A DNA stretch of 64,000 nucleotides from Hydrogenophaga sp. (GTDB lineage: Bacteria > Pseudomonadota > Gammaproteobacteria > Burkholderiales > Burkholderiaceae_C). A program made the translations under genes and the position numbers. Each line of letters begins with the position of its first letter. The stretch's first letter is position 1. The DNA lies in the NCBI GenBank assembly GCA_030653975.1, contig JAURYH010000020.1, positions 1 through 64,000 on the forward strand, in the 5' to 3' direction. The notes beneath the pieces were generated by a model. The model did not search any database and had not been told where the DNA came from. It worked only from the letters and a program-made list of their open reading frames with translations. Of the stretch, positions 56,240-64,000 are shown in pieces.

Positions 56240-58225
56240 CTATTTGTAGAGCACTTCCGGCAACCACATGCCGATGGCGGGGAACAGGTAGAGCAGCACG
56301 ATGGCCAGCACCTGGATGCCCATGAAGGGCAGCATGCCGGCGAAGATCTGGTTCAGCGTCACATGCTTCGGCGCCACACCCTTCAGGTAGAACGCGCTCA
56401 TGGCGACCGGCGGGCTGAGGAACGCGGTCTGCAGGTTCAGCGCCACCAGCAGGCCGAAGAACAGCGGGTCGACGCCGAAGTTGTCCAGCAGCGGGATGAA
56501 GATGGGCATGAAGATCACGATGATCTCGGTCCACTCCAGCGGCCAGCCGAGGATGAAGATGATGACCTGGCTGAGGATCAGGAACTCGGTCTTGCTCAGG
56601 TTCATGCCGAGCACCCATTGTTCCACCAGCGCCTGCCCGCCAAGCAGCGCGAACGCCGCCGAGAAGATGGCCGAGCCGACGAACAGCCAGCAGACCATGG
56701 CGCTGGTCTTGGCGGTGAGGAACACGCTTTCCTTCACCACGTTGAAGGTGAGCTGCCGGTAGGCGGCGGCCAGCAGGAAGCCCCCGAGCGCGCCCACGGC
56801 TGCCGCCTCGGTGGGCGTGGCCAGGCCAAACACGATCGAACCCAGCACCGCCGTGATGAGCACCAGCAGCGGGAAGAAGCTGGAGAGCAGCATCTTGAAG
56901 ACTTCGAGCCGCGCGTAGCTCAGGATGCCGTAGAAGACCGCGAGCGCCAGTGCGCCCACGCCCAGGCCGATCCAGTAGCCTTGCGAGGCGGGCTGGGTGG
57001 TGGCCGCCGGCTCGATGCCCGCCGCTGCCTGCGTGGCGGGGCCGGCGCCCGGAGGCAGGGCCAGGCTGTCGTTCGGTGGTTCGGTGGTGCCGGCTTCGGC
57101 ACCCGGGGGCAGGGCCACGGCATCGCTGTCGGCTCCGGGTGGCTCGCTCAGGCCTTCTTCTTCGACGGGGGGGGCGGCCAGGCCGCCTGCATCGTCGTTT
57201 GAGGTTTCAAAGGCGGCGCCCGCACCCATGGGCTGCAGTTCTTCGTAGGTCTCCACCGCCACCATCCGCGTGGCGCTCTGGTAGCTGAGCACGGCCACGG
57301 CGGCGAACAGCAGGGCGGGCAGCATCACGATGCCCAGCTGGCGCAGCATGTAGCCAGCGGGCACGCCGTGGTTGTTGGCGCCCTTCAGGCCGTTCAGCAG
57401 TCCCCCGAGGGCCCAGGCATTGCCCGTGGCACCCATGCGCATGAGTGGCTCGGGAATCGGTACTCTGCGCTGCTCTGCGCTCAAGGGCGGCGCCCAGGTC
57501 GGCTTGACCTTGGCGATGATGACCACGTACAGGATGTACAGGCCCGCGAGCATGAGACCGGGGAAGAAGGCGCCAGCGTAGAGCTTGACCACCGACACGC
57601 CCGCGGTGGCCCCGTAGACGATGAGCAGCACAGAGGGCGGGATCAGGATACCCAGGCAGCCGCCTGCGGTGATGGATCCGGCCGTCAGCCGCACGTCGTA
57701 GCCGGCGCGCAGCATCTGTGGCATGGCCAGCAGGCCCATGAGCGTGACCACCGCGCCCACGATGCCGGTGGCGGTGGCGAAGATGGCGCAGGTCACGAGC
57801 GTGGCCACGGCCAGCGAGCCGGGCACGCGCGCCAGCGACAGGTGCAGGCTGTGGAACAGCTTCTCGATCAGGTTGGCGCGCTCGACCAGGTAGCCCATGA
57901 AGACGAACAGCGGGATCGAGATCAGCACGTCGTTGCTCATCACCGAGAAAGCGCGCTGCACCATCAGGTCCAGCGTCTGCCGGATCGCTCCCGCGGAGGT
58001 CTGGTCGCCTGAGTGGTAGGCGAAGAACGCGAACAGCATGCCCATGCCCATGAGCGTGAACGCCGTGGGAAAGCCGAGCATGATGGCCACGACCACCAGT
58101 GAAAGCATGAGCAGGCCGTAGTGGCCGTTGGTCATGGTCGGTGCGCTGATCACCATGGCCAGAACGCCCGCCAGGATCAGGCCCATCAGCCCGAAGCCGA
58201 ACCAGAGCTCTTTGCGGATCTTCAT
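56240..58225 (-). CDS. dctM: TRAP transporter large permease DctM with central insertion
   Basis: 661 residues against about 430 for ordinary DctM. The two DctM halves are recognisable: LSLVVVAIMLGFPTAFTLMGMGMLFAF near the N-terminus with GYLVERANLIEKLF, and LATPTEAAAVGALGGFLLAAAYR plus LNLQTAFLSPPVAMSAFYLKG near the C-terminus. Between them, about residues 300-425, lie an extra helix, an 80-residue acidic Pro/Ala/Gly-rich stretch (ALPPGAEAGTTEPP, LALPPGAGPATQ) and another helix. Overlaps dctQ by four bases. Confidence 0.9.
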   Translation of the reverse strand: MKIRKELWFGFGLMGLILAGVLAMVISAPTMTNGHYGLLMLSLVVVAIMLGFPTAFTLMGMGMLFAFFAYHSGDQTSAGAIRQTLDLMVQRAFSVMSNDVLISIPLFVFMGYLVERANLIEKLFHSLHLSLARVPGSLAVATLVTCAIFATATGIVGAVVTLMGLLAMPQMLRAGYDVRLTAGSITAGGCLGILIPPSVLLIVYGATAGVSVVKLYAGAFFPGLMLAGLYILYVVIIAKVKPTWAPPLSAEQRRVPIPEPLMRMGATGNAWALGGLLNGLKGANNHGVPAGYMLRQLGIVMLPALLFAAVAVLSYQSATRMVAVETYEELQPMGAGAAFETSNDDAGGLAAPPVEEEGLSEPPGADSDAVALPPGAEAGTTEPPNDSLALPPGAGPATQAAAGIEPAATTQPASQGYWIGLGVGALALAVFYGILSYARLEVFKMLLSSFFPLLVLITAVLGSIVFGLATPTEAAAVGALGGFLLAAAYRQLTFNVVKESVFLTAKTSAMVCWLFVGSAIFSAAFALLGGQALVEQWVLGMNLSKTEFLILSQVIIFILGWPLEWTEIIVIFMPIFIPLLDNFGVDPLFFGLLVALNLQTAFLSPPVAMSAFYLKGVAPKHVTLNQIFAGMLPFMGIQVLAIVLLYLFPAIGMWLPEVLYK

Positions 58226-58845
58226 GGCTGGCCGCCTTTCTGGGCGACCACCAACTGGTCGAGACTTTCGATGTCGCTGTCTTTCACATGGACCATCTCC
58301 TTGAGCTTGTCCACATCGACTTCTTCCACGTCCTCCTCCCGCGTGGGCCAGGCGCCCGTTTTCAGGCAGATCAGGCAGCGCAGGATCTCCACCAGCCCCT
58401 GCAGCAGCAGCATGGCGCCCGCCACGGGCACGACGAACTTGAAGGGGTAGATCGGCAACGGATCGGCGTTGAAAGTCTGTTCACGGATGGCCAGGGAGTC
58501 GTTGGCAAAGGTCCAGCCGGCCCAGGTCAGCGCGACGATGCCGGGCAGGAAGAACACGATGTACAGCGCCAGGTCGATGGACGCCTGGGTGCGCGGCTCG
58601 AAGAATCCGTAGAGCACGTCGCCGCGCACATGGCCGTTCTTGGCCAGGGTGTAGGCGCCAGCGCTCATGAAGAGCAGGCCGTACAGCATGATCTGCGCGT
58701 CCAGCACCCAGGCGTGTGGCGTGTTGAGCGCGTAACGCGAAAACACCTCCCAGCTGATCAGCAGGGTCAACCCCACCACCGCCCAGGCGCAGAGTTTGCC
58801 GAACCATGTCGAGGCGCGATCCACCGCCCAGAGAAATTGTTGCAT
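58222..58845 (-). CDS. dctQ: TRAP transporter small permease DctQ
   Basis: 207 residues with four hydrophobic helices (LCAWAVVGLTLLISWEVFSRYAL, a central pair, and LPIYPFKFVVPVAGAMLLLQGLVEI). SWEVFSRY and the DctQ core are typical. The C-terminal tail (TREEDVEEVDVDKLKEM) is acidic and longer than usual. Forms the membrane complex with DctM. Confidence 0.92.
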   Translation of the reverse strand: MQQFLWAVDRASTWFGKLCAWAVVGLTLLISWEVFSRYALNTPHAWVLDAQIMLYGLLFMSAGAYTLAKNGHVRGDVLYGFFEPRTQASIDLALYIVFFLPGIVALTWAGWTFANDSLAIREQTFNADPLPIYPFKFVVPVAGAMLLLQGLVEILRCLICLKTGAWPTREEDVEEVDVDKLKEMVHVKDSDIESLDQLVVAQKGGQP

Positions 58846-58905
58846 CGTGAGTCCCGTCTGAAACAGAAAGGGGCGCCGGTGGCGCCCCTGTGCGCAAGCG
58901 AAGGA

Positions 58906-60024
58906 TCAGCCTTTGTTGGCGCCCTTGCCGAAGTAGTGGTTGTAGGCCATCTTGAAGTCGACCGTGTAGTCGTTCTGCCACTGGCCGGCCCGCTGCGCAA
59001 AGGCGCGCTGGCTGTCGAGCACCTTCTTGAACATGGCGTTCTCGCCACCCTTCTTGGCCATGATCTTGTCCCAGGCCGCGAGCTGGGCGCGCAGGATGGC
59101 GTCGGGTGTCTTGTAGAACTTCACGCCCTTTTTCTTCAGATCAATGTAGTCTTCCGAATTGCGCTGGATGGCTTTCCAGCTCATGTCGGCGCTGGCCGCC
59201 TGAACCGCGTAATCCACGATGGCCTTGAGCTCGGCGGGCAGGGCCTTGAGCTTGGCGGAGTTGAACAAGATCTCGAACTGCTCGCCGCTCTGGTGGAAGC
59301 TCTGCAGCATGCAGTTCTTGCTCACGTCGGGGAAGCCCAGCAGGTTGTCGGAGCTGGCGTTGTTGAACTCGGCGCCATCGATCAGGCCACGGTCCAGTGC
59401 GGGCACGATCTCGCCACCGGGCAGGGGGTTCACCGCGGCGCCCATGTCGGTGTACATGTCCACCGCCAGACCCACGGTGCGGAATTTCACGCCTTTGAGG
59501 TCTTCTGCCTTGGCGATCGGCTTCTTGAACCAGCCGAAGGGCTGGGTCGGCATCGGGCCGTAGAGGTAGGAGGTGACGTCCAGGTTCAGGCTCTTGTAGA
59601 TCTCTTCCAGCAGGGCCTTGCCGCCGCCGTAGTTGTGCCAGGCCAGCAGCATGTTGGGGTCCATGCCGAAGGACGGGCCGGAGCCCCACAGCGCAAGCGC
59701 CGAGTTCTTGCCGTAGTGGTAGGCCACCACGCCGTGACCACCATCCAGCGTGCCCTTGGCCACGGCTTCGAGCAACTGGAACGCGGGCACCACGGCACCC
59801 GACGGGAGTACCTCAATCTTGAGCTTGCCACCCGCCATGTCGTTGACCTTCTTGGCGAAGTCGGTTGCGTATTCGTGGAAGATGTCTTTCGAGGGCCAGG
59901 TGCTCTGAAAACGCAGGCTGGTCGTTTGCGCGGTCGCGATCATCGGGACCGACATGGCGCCGGCCGCGACGGCAGCCCCTTTGATCATGTTGCGGCGTGA
60001 AGAGGCTGGTTTGTTCTCGCTCAT
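58906..60024 (-). CDS. dctP: TRAP transporter substrate-binding protein DctP
   Basis: 372 residues from the ATG at 60024. The N-terminus SSRRNMIKGAAVAAGAMSVPMIATAQ is a twin-arginine-like signal (RR followed by a hydrophobic run), so export of the folded protein is likely. The mature part resembles TakP/2-oxoacid-binding DctP proteins: LRFQSTWPSKDIFHEYATDF, GMDPNMLLAWHNYGGG, and VNPLPGGEIVPALDRGLIDGAEFN. A 2-oxo or hydroxy monocarboxylate is a reasonable guess for the ligand, not shown. First gene of dctPQM. Confidence 0.9.
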   Translation of the reverse strand: MSENKPASSRRNMIKGAAVAAGAMSVPMIATAQTTSLRFQSTWPSKDIFHEYATDFAKKVNDMAGGKLKIEVLPSGAVVPAFQLLEAVAKGTLDGGHGVVAYHYGKNSALALWGSGPSFGMDPNMLLAWHNYGGGKALLEEIYKSLNLDVTSYLYGPMPTQPFGWFKKPIAKAEDLKGVKFRTVGLAVDMYTDMGAAVNPLPGGEIVPALDRGLIDGAEFNNASSDNLLGFPDVSKNCMLQSFHQSGEQFEILFNSAKLKALPAELKAIVDYAVQAASADMSWKAIQRNSEDYIDLKKKGVKFYKTPDAILRAQLAAWDKIMAKKGGENAMFKKVLDSQRAFAQRAGQWQNDYTVDFKMAYNHYFGKGANKG

Positions 60025-60228
60025 CGGTGTATGTCTCCAGTGGATTTGAAAAGGCGTTTCATGATGCGTGATACCCCACCGGGTAATGACAGGGTTTTCA
60101 CCAACGGCTGTCATCCATGCGACGCAAAGAACTTGTTTCCAGAGGGGTTTCTGATTTCGGGTAAGCGTGGTTCTGGATTCATGTCAATGCAAAAAACACG
60201 ACCTGGCCGGCACGGATGCCGCCCTCAC

Positions 60229-60248
60229 TACAATACCTGTTGGGGTAT
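60229..60248. promoter_or_regulatory. Promoter -10 and CsoR/CstR-type operator
   Basis: ATACC at 60233-60237 and GGTAT at 60244-60248 form an inverted repeat with a six-base spacer including G-rich bases, like the ATACC...GGTAT operators of CsoR/CstR repressors. It overlaps a TACAAT -10 hexamer at 60229-60234, so binding would block transcription of the two genes downstream. Confidence 0.6.
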
Positions 60249-60308
60249 GCGCGGGGCGTTCAGGTGACAGAGGCCTGGGCGCAAACCCCGCTTTTCACAG
60301 GAGCCGAC

Positions 60309-60554
60309 ATGACCACCGTCCACGATCCCGAACGCAAACGCGCCCTGGTGCTGCGGCTCAAGCGCGTTGAGGGACAGCTGCGCGGCATCCAGAAGCTGCT
60401 CGAATCCGATGCCGACTGCGAGAAGGTTGCGCAGCAGCTGGCGGCGGCGCGCAAGGCGCTGGACAAGACCTTTTTCACCATGGTCGGCTGTGTCATTGCC
60501 CAGGGTGACCTGCCGGCGGACGACGTCGCCGATATGCTGGCGCGTTTTTCCTGA
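60309..60554 (+). CDS. CsoR/CstR-family metal- or persulfide-sensing repressor
   Basis: 81 residues from the ATG at 60309; the frame is open 31 codons further but the operator lies there. The DUF156 helical bundle is clear: LVLRLKRVEGQLRGIQKLLESDADCEKVAQQLAAARKAL. Two cysteines are present, in DADCEKV and MVGCVIAQG; the His-x3-Cys pair of copper-sensing CsoR is absent, which suggests a persulfide (CstR-like) sensor. The next gene, a persulfide dioxygenase, supports that. 32 bp apart, one operon. Confidence 0.85.
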   Translation: MTTVHDPERKRALVLRLKRVEGQLRGIQKLLESDADCEKVAQQLAAARKALDKTFFTMVGCVIAQGDLPADDVADMLARFS

Positions 60555-60586
60555 CCTTGCAGGGGCCGCGCCCCAGGAGCTTCACC

Positions 60587-61714
60587 ATGAAACCGATCCA
60601 GCTGTTTGACCCTGCTTCCAGCACTTTCACCTATGTGCTGTTTGATCAGTTGACGCGCGACGCGCTCATCATCGACCCGGTGGACGAGCAGATCGAACGC
60701 GACCTGGCCGTCCTGCGCGAATACGGCCTGAAGCTGGTCTGGACCGTGGAAACCCACGCCCACGCCGACCACATCACCAGTGCCGGTCAGCTGGCCGAGC
60801 TCGCCGGAGCGCGCACGGCGGCACCGCAGGGCTGCGGCATCGGCACCGCGGGCATGCAGCTGCAACACGGCGACACGCTGCCGTTTGGCGGGGAGACCTT
60901 GCAGGCCCTGCACACCCCGGGTCACACGGCGGGCAGCATGAGCTATGTCTGGCGCGACCACGTCTTCACCGGCGACACCCTGCTCATCAATGGTTGCGGT
61001 CGCACCGACTTCCAGTCCGGCAGCGCGAGCGAGCTGTACCGCAGCCTGACCGAGGTGCTGTTTGCCTTGCCCGATGCCACCACCGTCTGGCCCGGGCACG
61101 ACTACCAGGGTCGCACGCATTCCACGATCGGACAGGAAAAAAACAGCAATGCCCGCGTGGCGGGCAAGAGCGAGGCCGAGTTCGTCGCGATCATGGAGGC
61201 TTTGCATTTGCCCAAGCCGCGGCGTATCGACGAGGCCGTGCCGGCCAACCTCAGCTCGGGCCTGCGCCACGATGCCGATGGCGCGTTGCTGCTGCAGCCC
61301 CGCCCGGTGGCGGCAGCGCACCAGGGCACGTACGCGGGCGACGTCTCGCCCCAACTGGCCTGGCAGTGGGTGCAGGCGGGTGAGGCGGTGCTGGTGGATG
61401 TGCGCAGCGACGCCGAGCGCGAATGGGTCGGTTTCGTGCCGGGAGCGGTGCCGGTGGCCTGGAAACAGTGGCCCGGCATGGCCATGAATCCGGAGTTTGA
61501 CGAGCGCATCCGGCAGGCCGCTTCTGAGGGACAGAAGCTGGTGCTGCTGTGCCGCAGCGGCGTGCGTTCGATCGCGGCGGCCAAGCGCGCGACCGAGTTG
61601 GGCTTCGAGGCCTACAACATCCTGGAGGGCTTCGAGGGCGACCCGGATGCCCACGCCCACCGGGGGCTCAAGGGCGGTTGGCGTCACCACGGCCTGCCCT
61701 GGCGGCAGAACTGA
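60587..61714 (+). CDS. Persulfide dioxygenase-rhodanese fusion (MBL fold)
   Basis: 375 residues from the ATG at 60587 with CAGGAG upstream. Residues 1-240 are an ETHE1-like metallo-beta-lactamase domain: metal ligands THAHADH, TPGHTAGSM, FTGDTLLINGCGRTDFQ and WPGHDYQGR. Residues 265-370 are a rhodanese domain with catalytic Cys in LVLLCRSGVRSIAAA. Together they would oxidise glutathione persulfide to sulfite and handle sulfane sulfur. Fusions of this kind (CstB/PRF type) are known; the C-terminal rhodanese here has CRSGVRS as active loop. Confidence 0.92.
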   Translation: MKPIQLFDPASSTFTYVLFDQLTRDALIIDPVDEQIERDLAVLREYGLKLVWTVETHAHADHITSAGQLAELAGARTAAPQGCGIGTAGMQLQHGDTLPFGGETLQALHTPGHTAGSMSYVWRDHVFTGDTLLINGCGRTDFQSGSASELYRSLTEVLFALPDATTVWPGHDYQGRTHSTIGQEKNSNARVAGKSEAEFVAIMEALHLPKPRRIDEAVPANLSSGLRHDADGALLLQPRPVAAAHQGTYAGDVSPQLAWQWVQAGEAVLVDVRSDAEREWVGFVPGAVPVAWKQWPGMAMNPEFDERIRQAASEGQKLVLLCRSGVRSIAAAKRATELGFEAYNILEGFEGDPDAHAHRGLKGGWRHHGLPWRQN

Positions 61715-61810
61715 CACCGTGCGCTGCAAGCACCTGTCCGGCGTGACGGTGGTCTGAACATGCCGCTTGTCGGCCCAGTTACATCAAATTTGAGAAAAAA
61801 GTGTAACAAG

Positions 61811-61830
61811 ACCTGTCAAGCTTGACAGGG
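61811..61830. promoter_or_regulatory. Lux-box-like 20-bp palindrome upstream of the autoinducer synthase gene
   Basis: ACCTGT-CAAGCTTG-ACAGGG: an 18-bp perfect palindrome (61812-61829) with the 6-8-6 layout and half-sites ACCTGT/ACAGG of LuxR-type boxes. It lies 64 bp upstream of the start codon. A further TGACAGG half-site lies at 61879-61885, near the ribosome site. TTGACA at 61822-61827 could serve as a -35 but no matching -10 is seen. Confidence 0.6.
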
Positions 61831-61893
61831 GATTTGCGGGTTGTCGCGCATTTCTTTTTTCAATGGGATTTTCTTGTCTGACAGGATATCTCC

Positions 61894-63141
61894 ATGGAAA
61901 CGCTCGAACTCACCCGCAGCAAAACGGCCGTCAATCCGGCTTTTTCGGCCCACCTCTGCGATCGCATCGAACGCGACTTCATTCAGCGCTGGAACCAGCA
62001 ATGGGGCGGTCGATCACTGGTGCACGGACGCGACCCGGGGTCGGATGCGGTCCGGCTGAACGGCAACGACTACCTCAGCGTGACGGGACACCCGGCCATC
62101 GTCAGCGCGCAAATGGCGGCGATCCGCCAGGATGGGGAATTCGTCATTCAGTCCGGGTCGTTCCTGCTGGAGAGCCACCCCGTGCGCGCGTTCGAAAAGA
62201 AGATGGCTGTGTGGATCGGCAAGGACGACGGGGTGCTGTGCCAGTCGGGTTATGCGGCCAACGTGGGCCTGCTCCAGTGCATCGCCGATCAGCAGACGCC
62301 GGTCTATATCGACATGCTGGCGCACACCTCCCTGTGGGAAGGCGCACGGCGGGCGGGTGCACCGACCCATCCGTTCCGGCACAACGATGTGGAGCACCTG
62401 CGCCGCCTGATCGGCCAACATGGCGGGGGTCTCGTGGTCGTGGACTCGGTCTACAGCACCACGGGGTCCGTGGCACCCTTGACGGACCTGGTGGACCTGG
62501 CTGAAGCGGGCGGTTGCATGATCCTGGTGGACGAGTCGCACTCGCTCGGTACCCACGGACCCGGAGGCGCCGGCCTGTGTGTCGAACTCGGGCTCTCCAG
62601 CCGGGTGCACTTCATCACGGCCAGCCTGGCCAAGGCCTTTGCCGGGCGCGCGGGTTACTTCAACATCCCGACGGGCCTGCGCAACTACATCCTGAGCACC
62701 AGCCACCACAACATCTTCAGTTCGTGTCTGCTGCCGCACGAGGTGGCCGCGCTCAATGCCACCCTGGATGTCATCAAGGGGCTCGATGCCGAGCGCGAGC
62801 GCCTGCACCGCCACTCGCTCAGGATGCGCCAGGACTTTCTCGACCTGGGGTTTCCGGTGCACCACGGCACCGAGCAGATCATCGCGCTGGAGGCGGGGCC
62901 CGAGCCGGACACGCTGGTCTTGCGGGACCTGCTGGAAGAGCGGGGCATTTTTGGTGCGGTCTTCTGCGCACCGGCCACGGCGCGCAACCGGTCCCTCGTC
63001 CGACTGACCTTGAGCGCGGCGCTGACCGACGCCGAAATGGACCATGTCGCCGGGGTGGCGCGCGAGATCGCGCCGCTGGTCAAGCCCTGGGATTGGGCGG
63101 TCGCGCGGCGATCCCGTGGCGCAGCCACTCAGGCGTCCTGA
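61894..63141 (+). CDS. CqsA/LqsA-like alpha-hydroxyketone autoinducer synthase
   Basis: 415 residues of the alpha-oxoamine synthase family (PLP-dependent). Lys247 in ITASLAKAFAGRAGYF forms the Schiff base; MILVDESHSLGTHGPGGAGL carries the aspartate and matches CqsA and LqsA, where BioF and KBL have DEAHS. SNGNDYLSVTGHP-like (here RLNGNDYLSVTGHP) and SGSFLLESHPVRAFE are further CqsA-type traits. These enzymes join an acyl-CoA and an amino substrate to make CAI-1 (Vibrio) or LAI-1 (Legionella) signals. No bio genes are nearby. Its 3' end overlaps the convergent response regulator gene by 13 bp. AGGA precedes the start. Confidence 0.88.
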   Translation: METLELTRSKTAVNPAFSAHLCDRIERDFIQRWNQQWGGRSLVHGRDPGSDAVRLNGNDYLSVTGHPAIVSAQMAAIRQDGEFVIQSGSFLLESHPVRAFEKKMAVWIGKDDGVLCQSGYAANVGLLQCIADQQTPVYIDMLAHTSLWEGARRAGAPTHPFRHNDVEHLRRLIGQHGGGLVVVDSVYSTTGSVAPLTDLVDLAEAGGCMILVDESHSLGTHGPGGAGLCVELGLSSRVHFITASLAKAFAGRAGYFNIPTGLRNYILSTSHHNIFSSCLLPHEVAALNATLDVIKGLDAERERLHRHSLRMRQDFLDLGFPVHHGTEQIIALEAGPEPDTLVLRDLLEERGIFGAVFCAPATARNRSLVRLTLSAALTDAEMDHVAGVAREIAPLVKPWDWAVARRSRGAATQAS

Positions 63142-64000
63142 ATCTTGCGCGTACCCTGGACCTCCAGAAAGTTGCGGTACGGGTAGATGGGCTGCGGCAG
63201 GTCGGCTTCTGCCAGCTTGAAGCTGGCCGCCATGAGCAGTCCATCGTCGCCCACATCGAAGGATCGTGCGGTGCGGATGGGACCGTGCAGGCCCAGTTGC
63301 TGGTGCAGCTCCACCGCGGGCAGCAGCTGCCCCGCAGCGACGGCACGCGCCACGTCAAAACCGAGACCTGCGGAGGTGGCCAGTTCCGCCAGATCGGGCA
63401 GACCGTTGCTCGGTTCCAGTTGCAGCCATTCGCAGCGGCCCGACGCATCCAGGCCGAGCAGACCGAACGGTTCGCCCAGGACCACGTATTCGATCCAGTG
63501 TTTCTGGGCATGGGCCTGGAGCGTGCGCACGACCGACGGTACCTGCAGCAGCGATTGTTGTGAGGGCTGGAGGACGGCGCGCCAGAGGGTGTTGAGCCGG
63601 GGGTGGGGAGCGTGGGTCAGTTTTGCCAGCGCCGTCAGCAGCCGACCGGTGATGTCGGCGGTCTGCTTGGGAATGAACTGGTCGATGAGGCCACTGTTGA
63701 ACGCCTGGATGGCGACCTGCTCGTCGGCCTGCCCGGTGAGCAGCACGCGTGCGCCTGGCCAGTCCAGCAGGGTGTTGAGCACTTTCAGGCCATCGGTGCC
63801 GGGCATGGCGTAGTCCACCACGCAGACCTGAGCGAGCTGGTAACGGTCCGTGCTGCCGGCCCAGTAGCGCAGCACCTGGGGAATGAGGGACTGTCCCCGG
63901 CGCCAGCGTTCGATCATCTGCAGGTGCATGCCGGCGTCGGCCTCCCAGCGCGCGGGTTCATCGCGCATGCGCTCGGCAAAACCCGAAGGGCGGCTGAACA
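63129..64000 (-). CDS. Response regulator, LqsR-like (5' end beyond window)
   Basis: The frame is open to the window edge, so the N-terminus is missing; an internal ATG at 63968 is not the start. Visible are most of a receiver domain (phosphoacceptor Asp in VCVVDYAMPGTDGLKVL, Lys in DQFIPKQ) and a 170-residue C-terminal region with no DNA-binding motif, but with VLGEPFGLLGLDASGRCEWLQLEP, reminiscent of the non-DNA-binding output of LqsR. Its convergence with the CqsA/LqsA-like gene makes it the probable signal-pathway regulator. The cognate LqsS/CqsS-type kinase, if any, should lie to the right. Confidence 0.72.
   Translation of the reverse strand, partial: FSRPSGFAERMRDEPARWEADAGMHLQMIERWRRGQSLIPQVLRYWAGSTDRYQLAQVCVVDYAMPGTDGLKVLNTLLDWPGARVLLTGQADEQVAIQAFNSGLIDQFIPKQTADITGRLLTALAKLTHAPHPRLNTLWRAVLQPSQQSLLQVPSVVRTLQAHAQKHWIEYVVLGEPFGLLGLDASGRCEWLQLEPSNGLPDLAELATSAGLGFDVARAVAAGQLLPAVELHQQLGLHGPIRTARSFDVGDDGLLMAASFKLAEADLPQPIYPYRNFLEVQGTRKIQDA

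Noticed and set aside
61894..63141. Annotation as 8-amino-7-oxononanoate synthase (BioF) or KBL
   Set aside because: Same fold family, but the DESHSLGTHG motif, lack of bio genes and the neighbouring LqsR-like regulator favour an autoinducer synthase.

Overview
The window is a GC-rich (about two-thirds G+C), gene-dense chromosomal segment. Gene families, codon bias and the style of its intergenic repeats point to a betaproteobacterium of the Burkholderiales, most likely Comamonadaceae and Hydrogenophaga-like. That placement is inferred from recognised protein families, not from an rRNA gene; none is present, nor is any tRNA or CRISPR array. The only mobile-element trace is the last 36 codons of an IS110-family transposase at the left edge.

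Left part (0.3-16 kb): a long leftward operon encodes an acyl-CoA synthetase, a complete Liv-type ABC importer (livG, livH, livM, binding protein, livF) and a phenylacetate-CoA-ligase-like enzyme. It probably imports an organic acid and activates it to a CoA thioester. A Crp/Fnr regulator is divergent from it. Then come an RluF-like pseudouridine synthase, a membrane protein, an alpha/beta hydrolase, htpG behind a recognisable sigma-32 promoter, and a 2-oxoglutarate/Fe(II) oxygenase.

Quorum-sensing region 1 (16.8-21.8 kb): a tightly packed four-gene operon matches phcBSRQ of Ralstonia: a methyltransferase that would make a 3-hydroxy fatty acid methyl ester, a membrane histidine kinase, a receiver-kinase protein and a second receiver protein. 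The LysR regulator phcA is not in the window.

Middle (21.8-48.3 kb): housekeeping and stress genes: ohrR-ohr, an SrkA-type kinase, a DUF2059 protein, a cation/proton antiporter, a YbdK ligase, a NodIJ-like exporter, psd-purT, a MacA-MacB-NodT-type tripartite efflux operon, an MscS channel, AMP nucleosidase, a DUF4010/MgtC-like membrane protein, glutathione reductase, a hemerythrin, 3-hydroxybutyryl-CoA dehydrogenase, a GMC oxidoreductase with a small monooxygenase-like partner, and arginase.

Right part (48.3-64 kb): a large multi-PAS histidine kinase, a fused isobutyryl-CoA mutase (IcmF) with a PPK2 kinase, a TRAP transporter with an oversized DctM, a CsoR/CstR-type repressor with a persulfide dioxygenase-rhodanese fusion, and quorum-sensing region 2. 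Region 2 is a CqsA/LqsA-like alpha-hydroxyketone autoinducer synthase facing the 3' end of an LqsR-like response regulator that runs off the window. A 20-bp palindrome with lux-box geometry lies 5' of the synthase gene. Two chemically distinct cell-cell signalling systems within 45 kb are the most striking feature.

Seven copies of a GC-rich hairpin repeat sit directly 3' of leftward genes, always in the same orientation. A related 84-bp unit is tandemly duplicated, in frame, at the macA/macB junction.
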